A stretch of 64,000 nt of DNA from Streptococcus rubneri (GCF_004785935.1 NZ_SRRP01000001.1:992001-1056000), one strand, 5' to 3'. Shown: positions 18,764 through 27,175, numbered from the stretch's first letter. Numbers and translations are program-made. Notes: generated from the sequence alone by a model not told the origin.

Positions 18764-19162
18764 TTATCCAAATACCAAGGCCCACAATTTGGGCACAAAA
18801 ATGATCAATCCTGTCACCAAAGCAAAGCCGGAAATAACGAGAACCGCTCCCGCCGCCATATCCTTGGCGTTTTTGGCTAGCATGGAGAAGTGGTAATCAC
18901 TCGCCAAATCCACTACATTTTCAAGAGCAGAATTCATGATTTCAAAGGCAATGACCAAAGAAACACTTAAGAGTAGAAAGAGCCACTCTGTGACTGAAAT
19001 GCCAAAAAGGAAGCCTGCAACAATCGCTAAGATAGCTGAAAGTGCATGCTTACGCATATTTCGTTCTTCTTTAAAGGCTGTGAAAATCCCTGTTAAAGCA
19101 AATTCAAGACTGGCAATCAGTTCTCGATTTTTCCATTTTCGTTTATTGTCTTGTGAGTCCAT
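18764..19162 (-). CDS. dgkA: Diacylglycerol/undecaprenol kinase
   Basis: A 132-residue membrane kinase with the DgkA motif [15 protein letters not shown] and three TM helices. In Gram-positive bacteria it phosphorylates undecaprenol, feeding the lipid carrier pool for wall synthesis. The start lies 20 nt inside the 3' end of ybeY, so the genes are coupled. It matters for the polysaccharide genes of this window only in that they draw on the same carrier. Confidence 0.94.
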   Translation of the reverse strand: MDSQDNKRKWKNRELIASLEFALTGIFTAFKEERNMRKHALSAILAIVAGFLFGISVTEWLFLLLSVSLVIAFEIMNSALENVVDLASDYHFSMLAKNAKDMAAGAVLVISGFALVTGLIIFVPKLWALVFG

Positions 19163-19640
19163 AGGCCGTCAAAATCTCTTCCTGTAAGCCAAACATTTCC
19201 TTCTCTTCTTCCGGACTATAGTGATCATAACCGTTGATATGAAGGAAGCCATGTACTGCTAAAAAGCCCATCTCGCGCTCAAAGCTATGACCATACTCTG
19301 CCGCTTGCTCACGTGCCTTGTCTACAGAAATAAAGAGCTCTCCAATATAGGTATCAAACTCTGCCATCATTTCTGCCAATTCTGGATGGTCTTCTAAATC
19401 TTCTTCCGAAAAAGCAATGTCCATCTCTGGTTTGTATTCCAGACTGATCACATCCGTTGGGCGATCCGTATCCCGGTATTCCAAGTTCAATTCATGGCTG
19501 CGTTCGTTGGTTACAAAGGTCACTGCCATTTCCTTGTCCTCTTTGCCTAATCTTTTTGCGGCAAATTCTAAAATTTCCTGGGTTTGTTTGATCATTTCTT
19601 CAGAGACTTGACCGGTCTCATCAACCATTTCAATATACAT
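19143..19640 (-). CDS. ybeY: Endoribonuclease / rRNA maturation factor YbeY
   Basis: A 165-residue UPF0054 metalloprotein. The zinc-binding motif [11 protein letters not shown] (H-x3-H-x5-H) is intact. It functions in 16S rRNA 3'-end maturation and ribosome quality control. It is the first gene of the ybeY-dgkA-era-mutM-coaE-pmrA run, with no close gene upstream. Confidence 0.96.
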   Translation of the reverse strand: MYIEMVDETGQVSEEMIKQTQEILEFAAKRLGKEDKEMAVTFVTNERSHELNLEYRDTDRPTDVISLEYKPEMDIAFSEEDLEDHPELAEMMAEFDTYIGELFISVDKAREQAAEYGHSFEREMGFLAVHGFLHINGYDHYSPEEEKEMFGLQEEILTAYGLTRQ

Positions 19641-19674
19641 TTTGGATCACCTCACTATCATTTCAATTATAGCA

Positions 19675-19711
19675 TAAAAATAGCGTATATACTAGAATAC
19701 ACGCTACTTTT
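19675..19711 (-). terminator. Terminator after the multidrug ABC operon
   Basis: AGCGTGTAT-TCTAG-ATACGCT-type hairpin with a T run on the minus strand, between the exporter and ybeY. Confidence 0.8.
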
Positions 19712-19731
19712 ACTATTTGAAGAATGCCCTT

Positions 19732-21468
19732 TTATTCAACCGTCTGTTGGATGGCTTGCATCTGGGCATAGATACCACCATGGGCTATCAAGTCTGCATG
19801 TTGGCCCCGTTCGACAATGCGTCCTTCTGATAGAACCAAGATCTGATCCGCATCTTGAATGGTCGATAAGCGGTGGGCAATGATAAAGGTAGTCCGGCCT
19901 TTCTGTAGGACTGCCATAGCTTTCTGAATAATCTCCTCTGTTTCCGTATCAATGTGGGAGGTCGCTTCGTCCAGAATCAGAATTTTTGGATTCATATAGA
20001 GGGTCCGAGCAAAGGAAATCAGTTGACGCTCTCCACTTGAAAAGGCCGATCCTTTTTCAACTACTGGATGGTCAATTCCCTTTTCTAATCTCTGAATCAT
20101 AGGCAGGGCACCGACTTGTTTTAGAGCATCCAAGACGCGATCACGGTCGATATCTGTTTGACTCATGGCCACATTGCTAGCAATGGTCCCTGAGAACAGA
20201 TAAGGATCCTGTAAGACAATTCCCATGTGGGACCGAAGACTCTCTCTAGAGAAATGGCGAATGTTCTGGCCGTCGATCCGAATTTCTCCCTCCTGCGGAT
20301 CATAGAAACGATAAAGCAAGTTCATAATAGAGGATTTACCCGAACCGGTATGGCCAACCAAGGCAAGGGTTTGACCCGGATGAGCTTGGATGGAAATGTC
20401 CTTAAGAACTGGCTTGCCTTCTTCATAGGCAAAAGTGACATGATCAAACTCCACAGCTGCCCGGTCTATTTTGATCTCTTCTGTTGCATCTGCCTCTACC
20501 TTTTCGTCTAGGAAAGTCAAGACCCGCTCCCCTGTTTCCAGAGAGCGTCGGATATCCGGAAGACGGCGAATCAAATTGGCCATAAGATCAAAGAGCTGAA
20601 TAACATAATTGAGATTGATAAACAAGAAACCAGCAGTCATCCCCAAATCCCCACCAAGGTAGGATAGGCCTGCAATAGTTAATATTCCTGCAATGACGAT
20701 GTATTTCAAGAATTCTGTCAGGCTCCAAGAAGCAATGGAGTCTGCTAAAACTAGACGATCATTGGCCACGGTCATCTTCTCTGTCGTTTGGTCAAACTCA
20801 TCAATCACGCGCTCTTCTTGTCCGTAGAGTTGGATCATACTAGCCCCATGAAGCAGTTCATTAACCTGGGTATTGATCTCACTTCTGGAGTCAAAAAAGT
20901 CTTTCATAGGCTTGTCTGTCATATGCTTATACAAGGACTGAATCCCGTAAAAAATAGGAAAAATCAAGCATAAGAGGAGACCCATCATAGGATTAATAGT
21001 AAAGATAACCCCCATGATAAAGAAGAAACGCATCAAATGAATCACCAAATACATACAGGAATTATAAAATTGGGTCCGTAAGGTCTCTGTATCATTAACA
21101 ATGCGGGTTGCAATTTTCCCTGCTGGCTTATCATCAAAGTAGGAAATTGGTAGTTGTTGCATCACGAGGAAGGCTTGGTCTCGTAGCTGCGCAGTTACCT
21201 TATTGCCTCCATGAATCAAAACCCGATTGCCTATATAACTGATGATCTGCCCCACTGCCAAAACAATCAGATAGAGGACCCCCATAGGATAGAGTGCTCC
21301 CAACTCTCCTCCCTGACTCAAAGCTGTCAAGGGACCATCAATCATCTTTTGCAGAATAAACGGAGATAGATCTGACAAAATCGTTGCCAGCAAAAGACAG
21401 ATGAAACCAAGCCCAAAAATACCAGGAAAAAGTGATAGTTTTTGTAATAGTCTTTTTAAAATACCCAT
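19732..21468 (-). CDS. Heterodimeric multidrug ABC exporter, subunit with canonical ATP site (BmrD/YheH-like)
   Basis: A 578-residue half-transporter with a six-TM domain followed by an ATPase: Walker A GHTGSGKSS, signature FSSGERQLISFAR and Walker B ILILDEATSHIDTE with the catalytic Glu. It has the BmrD-like role in a BmrC/BmrD-type pair. The signature SSGER is non-canonical (SGGQ in the partner), as is usual in asymmetric heterodimers. The start is ATG 21468, preceded by AAGGAG; it lies 1 nt after the partner's stop, so the two are made together. The leader at 23220-23431 points to induction by translation-inhibiting drugs. Confidence 0.9.
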   Translation of the reverse strand: MGILKRLLQKLSLFPGIFGLGFICLLLATILSDLSPFILQKMIDGPLTALSQGGELGALYPMGVLYLIVLAVGQIISYIGNRVLIHGGNKVTAQLRDQAFLVMQQLPISYFDDKPAGKIATRIVNDTETLRTQFYNSCMYLVIHLMRFFFIMGVIFTINPMMGLLLCLIFPIFYGIQSLYKHMTDKPMKDFFDSRSEINTQVNELLHGASMIQLYGQEERVIDEFDQTTEKMTVANDRLVLADSIASWSLTEFLKYIVIAGILTIAGLSYLGGDLGMTAGFLFINLNYVIQLFDLMANLIRRLPDIRRSLETGERVLTFLDEKVEADATEEIKIDRAAVEFDHVTFAYEEGKPVLKDISIQAHPGQTLALVGHTGSGKSSIMNLLYRFYDPQEGEIRIDGQNIRHFSRESLRSHMGIVLQDPYLFSGTIASNVAMSQTDIDRDRVLDALKQVGALPMIQRLEKGIDHPVVEKGSAFSSGERQLISFARTLYMNPKILILDEATSHIDTETEEIIQKAMAVLQKGRTTFIIAHRLSTIQDADQILVLSEGRIVERGQHADLIAHGGIYAQMQAIQQTVE

Positions 21469-21469
21469 C

Positions 21470-23194
21470 TTATTCTCCTTCATGTCTTTGTTGCCGTTGG
21501 TATTGTTCATAATACCAACCTTCTTGAGCCAGTAAATCACTAGCTGTTCCTTCTTCCACAATTCGTCCTTGATCTAAAACAAGGATCCAATCTGCCTGAT
21601 GGACAGCTGATAGTCGGTGAGAGACAATCAAGGTTGTCTTTCCTTGTCGCTCTTGTTGAATAGTTTCAATAATGGCCTGTTCCGTCTTAGCATCTACTGC
21701 GGATAACGAATCATCCAAGAGGAGCAACTGGGCATCACGTAAAAAGGCACGTGCCAGAGAAATTCGCTGCTTCTGGCCTCCCGATACGGATACTCCCTTT
21801 TCTCCAATCAGAGTATCCAGACCATCCGACATCCGGTCCAAATCATCTGCGAAAGCAGCCTGAGCGATAGCATCCATGATTTCCTCTTGACGAGCCCCCT
21901 TCTTACCAAGGGAAATATTTTCTAGAATAGACTTCGAGAATAGGATGTGTTCCTGAGAGACGTAACCAATTTTTTCCTCAATGGAACGTCTCACATAGCG
22001 TGCAACGGGCTGCCCATTGATGGTAAACATTCCTTGGCCAAGTGGGTATTGCCGTAAGAATTGGCGGACCAAGCTCGTCTTTCCGGCTCCTGTCCGACCC
22101 ACAATCCCGATGGTTTGCCCTTTGTTAAACTGCAAAGAAATCTGTGAAAGACTCTCCTTCTCCGCCATAGGATAGGTAAAAGAATAGTTGTCAAAAGCTA
22201 CTTCATCAAGTTCCTCTAGCCATTCTTCACCATCTGTTTCCAAGTCATCATCCTCTTCGATTAGTTCTGACAATTTTTTGTGGGAGGTCTTGGCTGTTTG
22301 ATAGACAAGGATAAAATCTGCTAACATCCACATCGGCTCAATCAAGGCTACTAGATACAATTCTAGACCTAGCAGTTGACCCAAGCTAATCTGTCCAGTT
22401 TTCAAGAAGTGGCCCCCACAGACCAAAAGAAGGACAGTAGAAACCCCAATAAAGAAAAGGGCAAAGGGACCAAAGGCATTTTGAATAGAGGCGATTTTAT
22501 CCCCCGTCTTGGCCAAACTTTCTGTTCGCTCTTGAAATTGTCGCACCTGACGCTCCTTACGACTATAGGCCCGCATAACCCGAATCCCTTCGATGGATTC
22601 TAGGACCTCATCATTCAAGTGGGCCACCGCATCACGGTTTTCATCCACATAGATTTCTTCTTTTTTCCCTAGGAGATAGGTTGATAAAACCAAAAAACTC
22701 ATAGGAATAAAGGAAATTAAACTCAACTGCCAGGAGATCAAGAACATGGCTGGAATGATAAAGAGGAACAATCCTCCCCCATAAAGAACAATGAGCATCC
22801 CATAGCCGACCATCCCCATCATCCCGTCTACATCTGTGGTAAAACGAGTCAAGAGATCTCCTGAGCGAAACTTTTCATAAAATGGCCGTCGCATGGCTAC
22901 GAGCTTACGAAAAGCTTGCCCCTGTAATCTGGCCTTATAATGGACCGAAGCTTGAAACAGCTTCAAATGCCAGTAGTAAGCGGAAATGTAATTTAAAATG
23001 GTAGCTCCCAACAAGAGACCAATATCTCTCGCAAAACTTGACTGAGTCAAGGTCTGCTTGCTCAGCTGGTCGACTAGTCGTTGAATGACCTGTGTCGGTA
23101 TTAAAATTGTATAATCATAAATCACTAGGACCACAGCGATGCTGAGATACAGCCACTTATGTTCCCAAATGTACTTCCATAAGGCTCCTATCAT
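21470..23194 (-). CDS. Heterodimeric multidrug ABC exporter, subunit with degenerate ATP site (BmrC/YheI-like)
   Basis: A 574-residue half-transporter: six TM helices, Walker A GRTGAGKTS, signature VSGGQKQRISLAR and Walker B LLLLDDSLSAVDA. The catalytic Glu after Walker B is Asp (DD instead of DE), the mark of the non-hydrolysing site in heterodimeric exporters such as BmrCD and LmrCD. The start is ATG 23194 with AAAGGGGAG; the longer frame to 23260 runs through a terminator. It is the first gene of a two-gene operon behind a leader-peptide attenuator. Confidence 0.9.
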   Translation of the reverse strand: MIGALWKYIWEHKWLYLSIAVVLVIYDYTILIPTQVIQRLVDQLSKQTLTQSSFARDIGLLLGATILNYISAYYWHLKLFQASVHYKARLQGQAFRKLVAMRRPFYEKFRSGDLLTRFTTDVDGMMGMVGYGMLIVLYGGGLFLFIIPAMFLISWQLSLISFIPMSFLVLSTYLLGKKEEIYVDENRDAVAHLNDEVLESIEGIRVMRAYSRKERQVRQFQERTESLAKTGDKIASIQNAFGPFALFFIGVSTVLLLVCGGHFLKTGQISLGQLLGLELYLVALIEPMWMLADFILVYQTAKTSHKKLSELIEEDDDLETDGEEWLEELDEVAFDNYSFTYPMAEKESLSQISLQFNKGQTIGIVGRTGAGKTSLVRQFLRQYPLGQGMFTINGQPVARYVRRSIEEKIGYVSQEHILFSKSILENISLGKKGARQEEIMDAIAQAAFADDLDRMSDGLDTLIGEKGVSVSGGQKQRISLARAFLRDAQLLLLDDSLSAVDAKTEQAIIETIQQERQGKTTLIVSHRLSAVHQADWILVLDQGRIVEEGTASDLLAQEGWYYEQYQRQQRHEGE

Positions 23195-23219
23195 ATTCTC
23201 CCCTTTCAAAATGGCACAG

Positions 23220-23265
23220 AAAAAACCCAAGTAGGAGCTGAGTACGTGCTCAGTCCACACTTGGG
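23220..23265 (-). terminator. Attenuator terminator T2, directly before the exporter operon
   Basis: CCCAAGT (23265-23259) pairs with ACTTGGG (23232-23226) around an inner CTGAG/CTCAG stem, followed by six T. It ends about 25 nt before the ATG at 23194, so unless it is bypassed no exporter mRNA is made. Confidence 0.8.
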
Positions 23266-23314
23266 CCTTCTGATGCCTATCACCAATTCAGTTAAGGCAG
23301 GCAAAAATGCATAC

Positions 23315-23349
23315 AAAAAACCCAAGACAGACTCCTCCATCTTGGGTTT
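23315..23349 (-). terminator. Attenuator terminator T1, after the leader peptide
   Basis: AAACCCAAGA / TCTTGGGTTT perfect 10-bp stem with a 12-nt loop and T run, starting 10 nt after the leader peptide stop codon. Confidence 0.8.
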
Positions 23350-23359
23350 CATTCATTGT

Positions 23360-23431
23360 CTACATTGAACTCAACTGAGATTGGAGAAGCTGTGTATTCA
23401 ATTGTGTCATCAAAACATCTACTTTGTTCAT
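23360..23431 (-). CDS. Leader peptide (23 aa) of the multidrug exporter operon
   Basis: A 23-codon ORF, MNKVDVLMTQL at the start and QSQLSSM at the end, with a strong Shine-Dalgarno (AAAGGAG, 9 nt before ATG) and a TAG stop 10 nt before terminator T1. It has no known domain. It is preceded by a near-consensus promoter and followed by two terminators and the BmrCD-like exporter. The same arrangement (bmrB leader ahead of bmrCD) in Bacillus subtilis acts by ribosome-mediated attenuation, so I infer a regulatory peptide whose translation is sensed. The start and stop are well supported; the mechanism is inference. Confidence 0.75.
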   Translation of the reverse strand: MNKVDVLMTQLNTQLLQSQLSSM

Positions 23432-23462
23432 GATGGTTTTCTCCTTTCTCTTTGTTGCTATA

Positions 23463-23491
23463 ACTTTACCACGGATTTCTGTGCTTGTCAA
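23463..23491 (-). promoter_or_regulatory. Promoter of the exporter leader
   Basis: On the minus strand TTGACA (23491-23486), 17-nt spacer, TAAAGT (23468-23463). A consensus -35 like this fits an operon that is transcribed constantly and controlled by attenuation. Confidence 0.75.
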
Positions 23492-23554
23492 CGTTTTTTT
23501 GAAAATTGTTGAAAAAGATTCCACGAATAGGCTCCCAGTTAGAAGAAAGCGTAC

Positions 23555-23584
23555 AAAAAGAAGCCTAGATCCCCTCTAAGCTTC
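23555..23584 (-). terminator. Terminator after tRNA-Thr
   Basis: GAAGCTTAGA / TCTAGGCTTC 10-bp stem (one G-T pair) followed by TTTTT on the minus strand. Confidence 0.8.
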
Positions 23585-23596
23585 TCTCTTTTACTA

Positions 23597-23669
23597 TGCT
23601 AGTTGCCGGGATTGAACCGGCGACCTCATCCTTACCATGGATGCGCTCTACCGACTGAGCTAAACCAGC
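23597..23669 (-). tRNA. tRNA-Thr (anticodon GGT)
   Basis: A 73-nt cloverleaf: acceptor GCTGGTT/AACTAGC with one G-T pair, D arm GCTCAGTCGGTAGAGC, anticodon stem CATCC/GGATG with loop ATGGTAA (anticodon GGT), and T arm with GGTTCGATTCC. Discriminator A; CCA is not encoded. It is a single tRNA gene with its own terminator. Confidence 0.95.
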
Positions 23670-23719
23670 AGTACCTATCTACTATATCATGGAGATAGGC
23701 CTTTTGTCAATATCCTGAC

Positions 23720-24289
23720 TCATTTTTCTGCCAAAAATTCTTCCTTAGTGAGGACATAATGGACTCTCGTCACCATTCTCCCTTCTTCATGCAAGTCTAG
23801 CATCGCATAAGTTTCTTCGTGGGAAAATTGCATCCCTGATTTGGCCATCACCCGGCCAGAAGCTGGGTTGTCCTTGTCATGAACGGCAATGATCTTGTTC
23901 ATCCCTAATTGTTCAAATGCTAGGGAAATCACTGCCTTGGTAGCTTCTGTCGCAAGACCTTGGTTCCAATAGTCTTTATTCAGAACATAGCCGATACTCC
24001 CCTTCTTCAGACAAAGATCCAAATCCAGTAAATCAATCGTCCCAATAAATTTTCCATTTTCTTTGAGCTCGATCCCCCATTTTCCAAGTGGGCTAGCTAG
24101 ATAAAAGAGGGCAATGTTATTACGCGTCTCTTCAAGACTTTGATTGGTTGTAAAAGTATAGCGCGTAACAGCTTCATCAGAAGCATACTCAAACATAGCC
24201 GGTGCATCTTCAAGAGTGACCGGACGCAAACGTAAACGCTCTGTCTCCATTTCACGATAAGCCGCTAACTTCACATATAAATTTTCCAT
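23720..24289 (-). CDS. GNAT family N-acetyltransferase (RimJ/RimL-like)
   Basis: A 189-residue GCN5-related acetyltransferase of the RimJ/RimL type: TERLRLRPVTLEDAPAMFEYAS at the N terminus, the acetyl-CoA loop LNKDYWNQGLATEATKAV and NPASGRVMAKSGMQ. These enzymes acetylate N-terminal amines of proteins or small molecules; the substrate is not predictable. It is divergent from ald and monocistronic. Confidence 0.88.
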   Translation of the reverse strand: MENLYVKLAAYREMETERLRLRPVTLEDAPAMFEYASDEAVTRYTFTTNQSLEETRNNIALFYLASPLGKWGIELKENGKFIGTIDLLDLDLCLKKGSIGYVLNKDYWNQGLATEATKAVISLAFEQLGMNKIIAVHDKDNPASGRVMAKSGMQFSHEETYAMLDLHEEGRMVTRVHYVLTKEEFLAEK

Positions 24290-24355
24290 TTGACACTCCT
24301 TCTTTAGGGATTAGTTTAGCAAAAAACATAAAGGAAGACAATCTAAAATTTTTCC

Positions 24356-24384
24356 TTGATTTTTGATTAGCTTTTATATAAAAT
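24356..24384 (+). promoter_or_regulatory. Candidate ald promoter
   Basis: TTGATT (24356-24361), 17-nt spacer, TAAAAT (24379-24384). Transcription from here would produce a leader of about 105 nt that includes the terminator at 24421-24467. Confidence 0.5.
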
Positions 24385-24420
24385 AAAACCATTCGGTTAA
24401 AAAAATTGGGATGAGGAGTG

Positions 24421-24467
24421 AAAAGGTCATTGAGTTAGGAGAGCAATCTCACACCAATGGCCTTTTT
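24421..24467 (+). terminator. Terminator-like hairpin in the ald leader
   Basis: AAAAGGTCATTG / CAATGGCCTTTT 12-bp stem (one G-T pair) with a 22-nt loop and a run of five T. It lies between the likely ald promoter and the ald start, so it looks like an attenuator. Confidence 0.7.
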
Positions 24468-24497
24468 ACACCTATATCTAAGCAAGGAGAAATAAAC

Positions 24498-25610
24498 ATG
24501 TTAATCGGTATTCCAAAAGAAATTAAAAACAATGAAAATCGTGTCGGTTTGACACCTGCTGGCGTCCACAGCTTAGTGGGCAAGGGCCATCAAGTTTTGG
24601 TGGAAACAAATGCCGGACTTGGTTCTGGTTTTGTGGATGAAGATTACGCTAAACAAGGAGCAACTATCGTGGCTACTGCTGCAGAGGCTTGGGCCGCTGA
24701 ATTGGTGGTCAAAGTCAAGGAGCCCCTCGCTGAAGAATACGACTTCCTTCGTGAAGACCTTTTGCTCTTCACCTACTTGCACATGGCTGCTGCTCCTGAA
24801 TTAGCAGATGCTATGGTAGCAGCCAAGACAACTGGGGTAGCTTACGAAACAGTGCGAGACCTTGAAGGACAATTACCACTCTTGGTCCCAATGAGTGAGG
24901 TCGCTGGACGGATGGCCGTGCAAATCGGGGCTCACTTCCTGACCAAACAAGAAGGAGGTTCAGGCGTCCTCCTAGGTGGTGTGCCTGGTGTTCCAAAAGG
25001 AAAAGTCACTATCATCGGAGGCGGGGTCGTTGGAACCCATGCTGCTCGTATCGCTCTTGGACTCGGTGCCCAAGTCACCATCTTGGATATCAGCGCCAAA
25101 CGCTTGTCTGTCCTAGAAGATGTCTTCGGTCATCAAATCCAAACACTCATGTCCAACCCATTTAATATCGAAGCCAGTGTCCGTGATGCCGATGTTGTCA
25201 TCGGGGCTGTCTTGATTCCTGGGGCTAAAGCTCCTAAATTAGTAACAGACGATATGGTCAAACAAATGCGTCCAGGTTCCGTTATCGTCGACGTTGCAGT
25301 TGACCAAGGTGGTGTTATCGAAACAGCAGACCGTGTGACAACGCATACGGAGCCTGTTTACGAAAAACATGGTGTGCTCCACTATGCCGTTGCTAATATC
25401 CCAGGGGCTGTCGCTCGCACTTCTACTATCGCCCTTACCAATGTAACCCTTCCTTATGTAGAAGCTTTGGCTGACAAAGGCTTCCATAAGGCCATCGCAC
25501 TTGATGAAGGCTTGCGCCAAGGGGTCACTACTTACCAAGGCCATATCACAAGCCAACCAGTTGCAGAAGGTCTAGAACGCGACTTCACTCCAATCGACGA
25601 ATTGGTTTAA
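24498..25610 (+). CDS. ald: Alanine dehydrogenase
   Basis: A 370-residue NAD-dependent enzyme interconverting L-alanine and pyruvate plus ammonia. It shows [22 protein letters not shown] at the N terminus, LFTYLHMAA, the Rossmann loop [19 protein letters not shown] and the [19 protein letters not shown] stretch near the C terminus. The start is ATG 24498 with AAGGAG upstream. An in-frame ATG at 24411 exists but its codons run through the leader terminator, and the extra 29 residues are not in the family. It is expressed from its own leader. Confidence 0.95.
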   Translation: MLIGIPKEIKNNENRVGLTPAGVHSLVGKGHQVLVETNAGLGSGFVDEDYAKQGATIVATAAEAWAAELVVKVKEPLAEEYDFLREDLLLFTYLHMAAAPELADAMVAAKTTGVAYETVRDLEGQLPLLVPMSEVAGRMAVQIGAHFLTKQEGGSGVLLGGVPGVPKGKVTIIGGGVVGTHAARIALGLGAQVTILDISAKRLSVLEDVFGHQIQTLMSNPFNIEASVRDADVVIGAVLIPGAKAPKLVTDDMVKQMRPGSVIVDVAVDQGGVIETADRVTTHTEPVYEKHGVLHYAVANIPGAVARTSTIALTNVTLPYVEALADKGFHKAIALDEGLRQGVTTYQGHITSQPVAEGLERDFTPIDELV

Positions 25611-26085
25611 ACTATCTTATATTTAAAGAATTATCATCGAAAAAAATAAGCAACTTATTTTTTCATATGAACTAATAAAAAAGTTTTGAAAAAAACAAGT
25701 TGTTTTGAGCTTTTTAAATCATTTTCAGAGACTTTCCGCTGTGAGAAAAGTGCCTGAAACAATTTAGTTTCAAGCACTCGGAATAATTGAGAGTAAAACA
25801 GTTTGGGAAACTGTTTTAGCCTGAGCCCAGAAATTAAAGAGCGAAGGGGCTTAATAAAAATTGAACACGGGCTGCGGATTGTGTCAAAAAGATAAGTTTT
25901 TCTAGAATCAAAAGATTCTGCGTCAAACTTCCTATTTTGACTTTATCCGCAGACGCCCTTTGTATCTTGATTTAGTCATGGAACTTCGAAGAAGTTCGCT
26001 GACGTCCGTTCTCACCTAAGGAAAGGCTAGAAAATGATTTTATCGTCAATTTAAGGCAAAGATTATAAGATCTTTGCCTCTTCTT
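25611..26085. repeat. Structured, gene-free intergenic region between ald and phoH
   Basis: 475 bp without a credible ORF. It contains a hairpin GTGCCTGAAAC/GTTTCAAGCAC (25750-25777), a perfect AAAACAGTTT/AAACTGTTTT hairpin (25795-25817), a 90-nt nested inverted repeat bounded by GGGCTGCGGAT...ATCCGCAGACGCCC (25869-25958), a GAACTTC/GAAGTTC palindrome (about 25981-25997) and a terminator-like stem AGGCAAAGAT/ATCTTTGCCT (26054-26079). It may be an intergenic repeat cluster or a structured RNA. Confidence 0.55.
26054..26085. terminator. Terminator between ald region and phoH
   Basis: A 10-bp stem AGGCAAAGAT/ATCTTTGCCT followed on the plus strand by a T-rich tract. The T run is weaker on the minus strand. 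Confidence 0.6.
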
Positions 26086-27084
26086 TTATTCCGTTTCTTC
26101 TTCCACATCCAGTTTTTCTTTGAGCACTGGATTTGGGAGGGGCTCGTAGGCCCGGATAATTTCTGCTACAACAGGATGGCGAACAACATCCTTAGCAGAG
26201 AAGTGCACAAAATCAATCTGAGAAATATTTTTTAACTTCTCCTGGGCATCAATCAAGCCGGATTTGACATTTCGAGGAAGGTCAATCTGGCTAGTGTCTC
26301 CATTGACAATCATCTTGGAGTTAAAACCAAGACGGGTCAAGAACATCTTCATCTGCATGATGGTTGTATTTTGCGCTTCATCAAGAATAACAAAGGCATC
26401 ATCCAAGGTCCGACCCCGCATATAAGCTAAGGGAGCTATCTCAATAATCTCCCGCTCCATCATCCGAGTGGTCTGGTCCTTGCCCAAGATTTGATAGAGG
26501 GCATCATAGACTGGACGTAGATAAGGGTCTACCTTTTCCTTGAGATCCCCTGGAAGGAAACCAAGGCTCTCTCCTGCTTCCACGGCTGGGCGAGTCAAAA
26601 TAATGCGCTTGACTTGACCACGCTTGAGGGCGGTCACGGCCAAAGTTACTGCCAAGAAGGTCTTCCCAGTCCCTGCTGGTCCAATCCCGAAGGTCACATC
26701 ATGGTGCTTGACACTATCTACATAAATCTTTTGACCTAGCGTTTTGACCCGAATGGGCTTGCCGTAGCTATCCTTGATGATTTCTTCTTCATACAAGGCC
26801 ACGAACTTATCCAGCTCATCATTACGAACCATTTGAATAGCTGTTACAACATCTGGCGTCCCGATAGTCATGCCACGATTTACCAAGATAAGCAAAGCCT
26901 CAATAACTTGTCTGGCTTTTTCACAATCTTCTTCTTGACCGATGACCTGGACAATTTCTGTTCGGGCATGGATGACCACATCCAACTCCTGCTCCATCAA
27001 ACGCAAGTGACGTTCATTGGACCCAAATAGATGGAAGAGATCATCTGGATGACTTAATTGAATATCAATTGAATGTTCTTTCAA
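26086..27084 (-). CDS. phoH: PhoH family ATPase
   Basis: A 332-residue PhoH-like protein with P-loop GPAGTGKTFLAV and Walker B FVILDEAQNTT. PhoH is a cytoplasmic ATPase/RNA helicase-like protein, in many bacteria linked to YbeY and RNA metabolism. The start is the TTG at 27084 (MKEHSIDIQLSHPDD) with AGAGAGG 8 nt upstream, because the family begins here. The open frame to 27159 runs through the promoter at 27119-27147. Confidence 0.92.
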   Translation of the reverse strand: MKEHSIDIQLSHPDDLFHLFGSNERHLRLMEQELDVVIHARTEIVQVIGQEEDCEKARQVIEALLILVNRGMTIGTPDVVTAIQMVRNDELDKFVALYEEEIIKDSYGKPIRVKTLGQKIYVDSVKHHDVTFGIGPAGTGKTFLAVTLAVTALKRGQVKRIILTRPAVEAGESLGFLPGDLKEKVDPYLRPVYDALYQILGKDQTTRMMEREIIEIAPLAYMRGRTLDDAFVILDEAQNTTIMQMKMFLTRLGFNSKMIVNGDTSQIDLPRNVKSGLIDAQEKLKNISQIDFVHFSAKDVVRHPVVAEIIRAYEPLPNPVLKEKLDVEEETE

Positions 27085-27118
27085 ATAAAGAACCTCTCTA
27101 TTTCTGTAAGTTTTCTCT

Positions 27119-27147
27119 ATTATAACAAAGAGACCGAGAATTGACCA
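27119..27147 (-). promoter_or_regulatory. phoH promoter
   Basis: On the minus strand TGGTCA (27147-27142), 17-nt spacer, TATAAT (27124-27119), about 35 nt before the TTG start. Confidence 0.65.
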
Positions 27148-27175
27148 TCCCCGGCCCACTTTGATTTTCTTGTAT

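Noticed and set aside
23315-23355. Second short ORF (MNETQDGGVCLG...) overlapping terminator T1
   Set aside because: It starts 3 nt after the leader stop without its own SD, and its codons form the terminator stem; coupling is possible but nothing supports it.
24411-24497. N-terminal extension of alanine dehydrogenase from ATG 24411
   Set aside because: The codons run through a terminator hairpin, the extra 29 residues are absent from the family, and a strong SD precedes ATG 24498.
25869-25958. CRISPR-like or BOX element
   Set aside because: There are no regularly spaced direct repeats, and the sequence does not match the BOX A/B/C order I know; it is a nested inverted repeat.
27085-27159. 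N-terminal extension of PhoH
   Set aside because: It would be encoded by the promoter (-10 and -35 at 27119-27147); the family begins at the TTG-coded Met at 27084.
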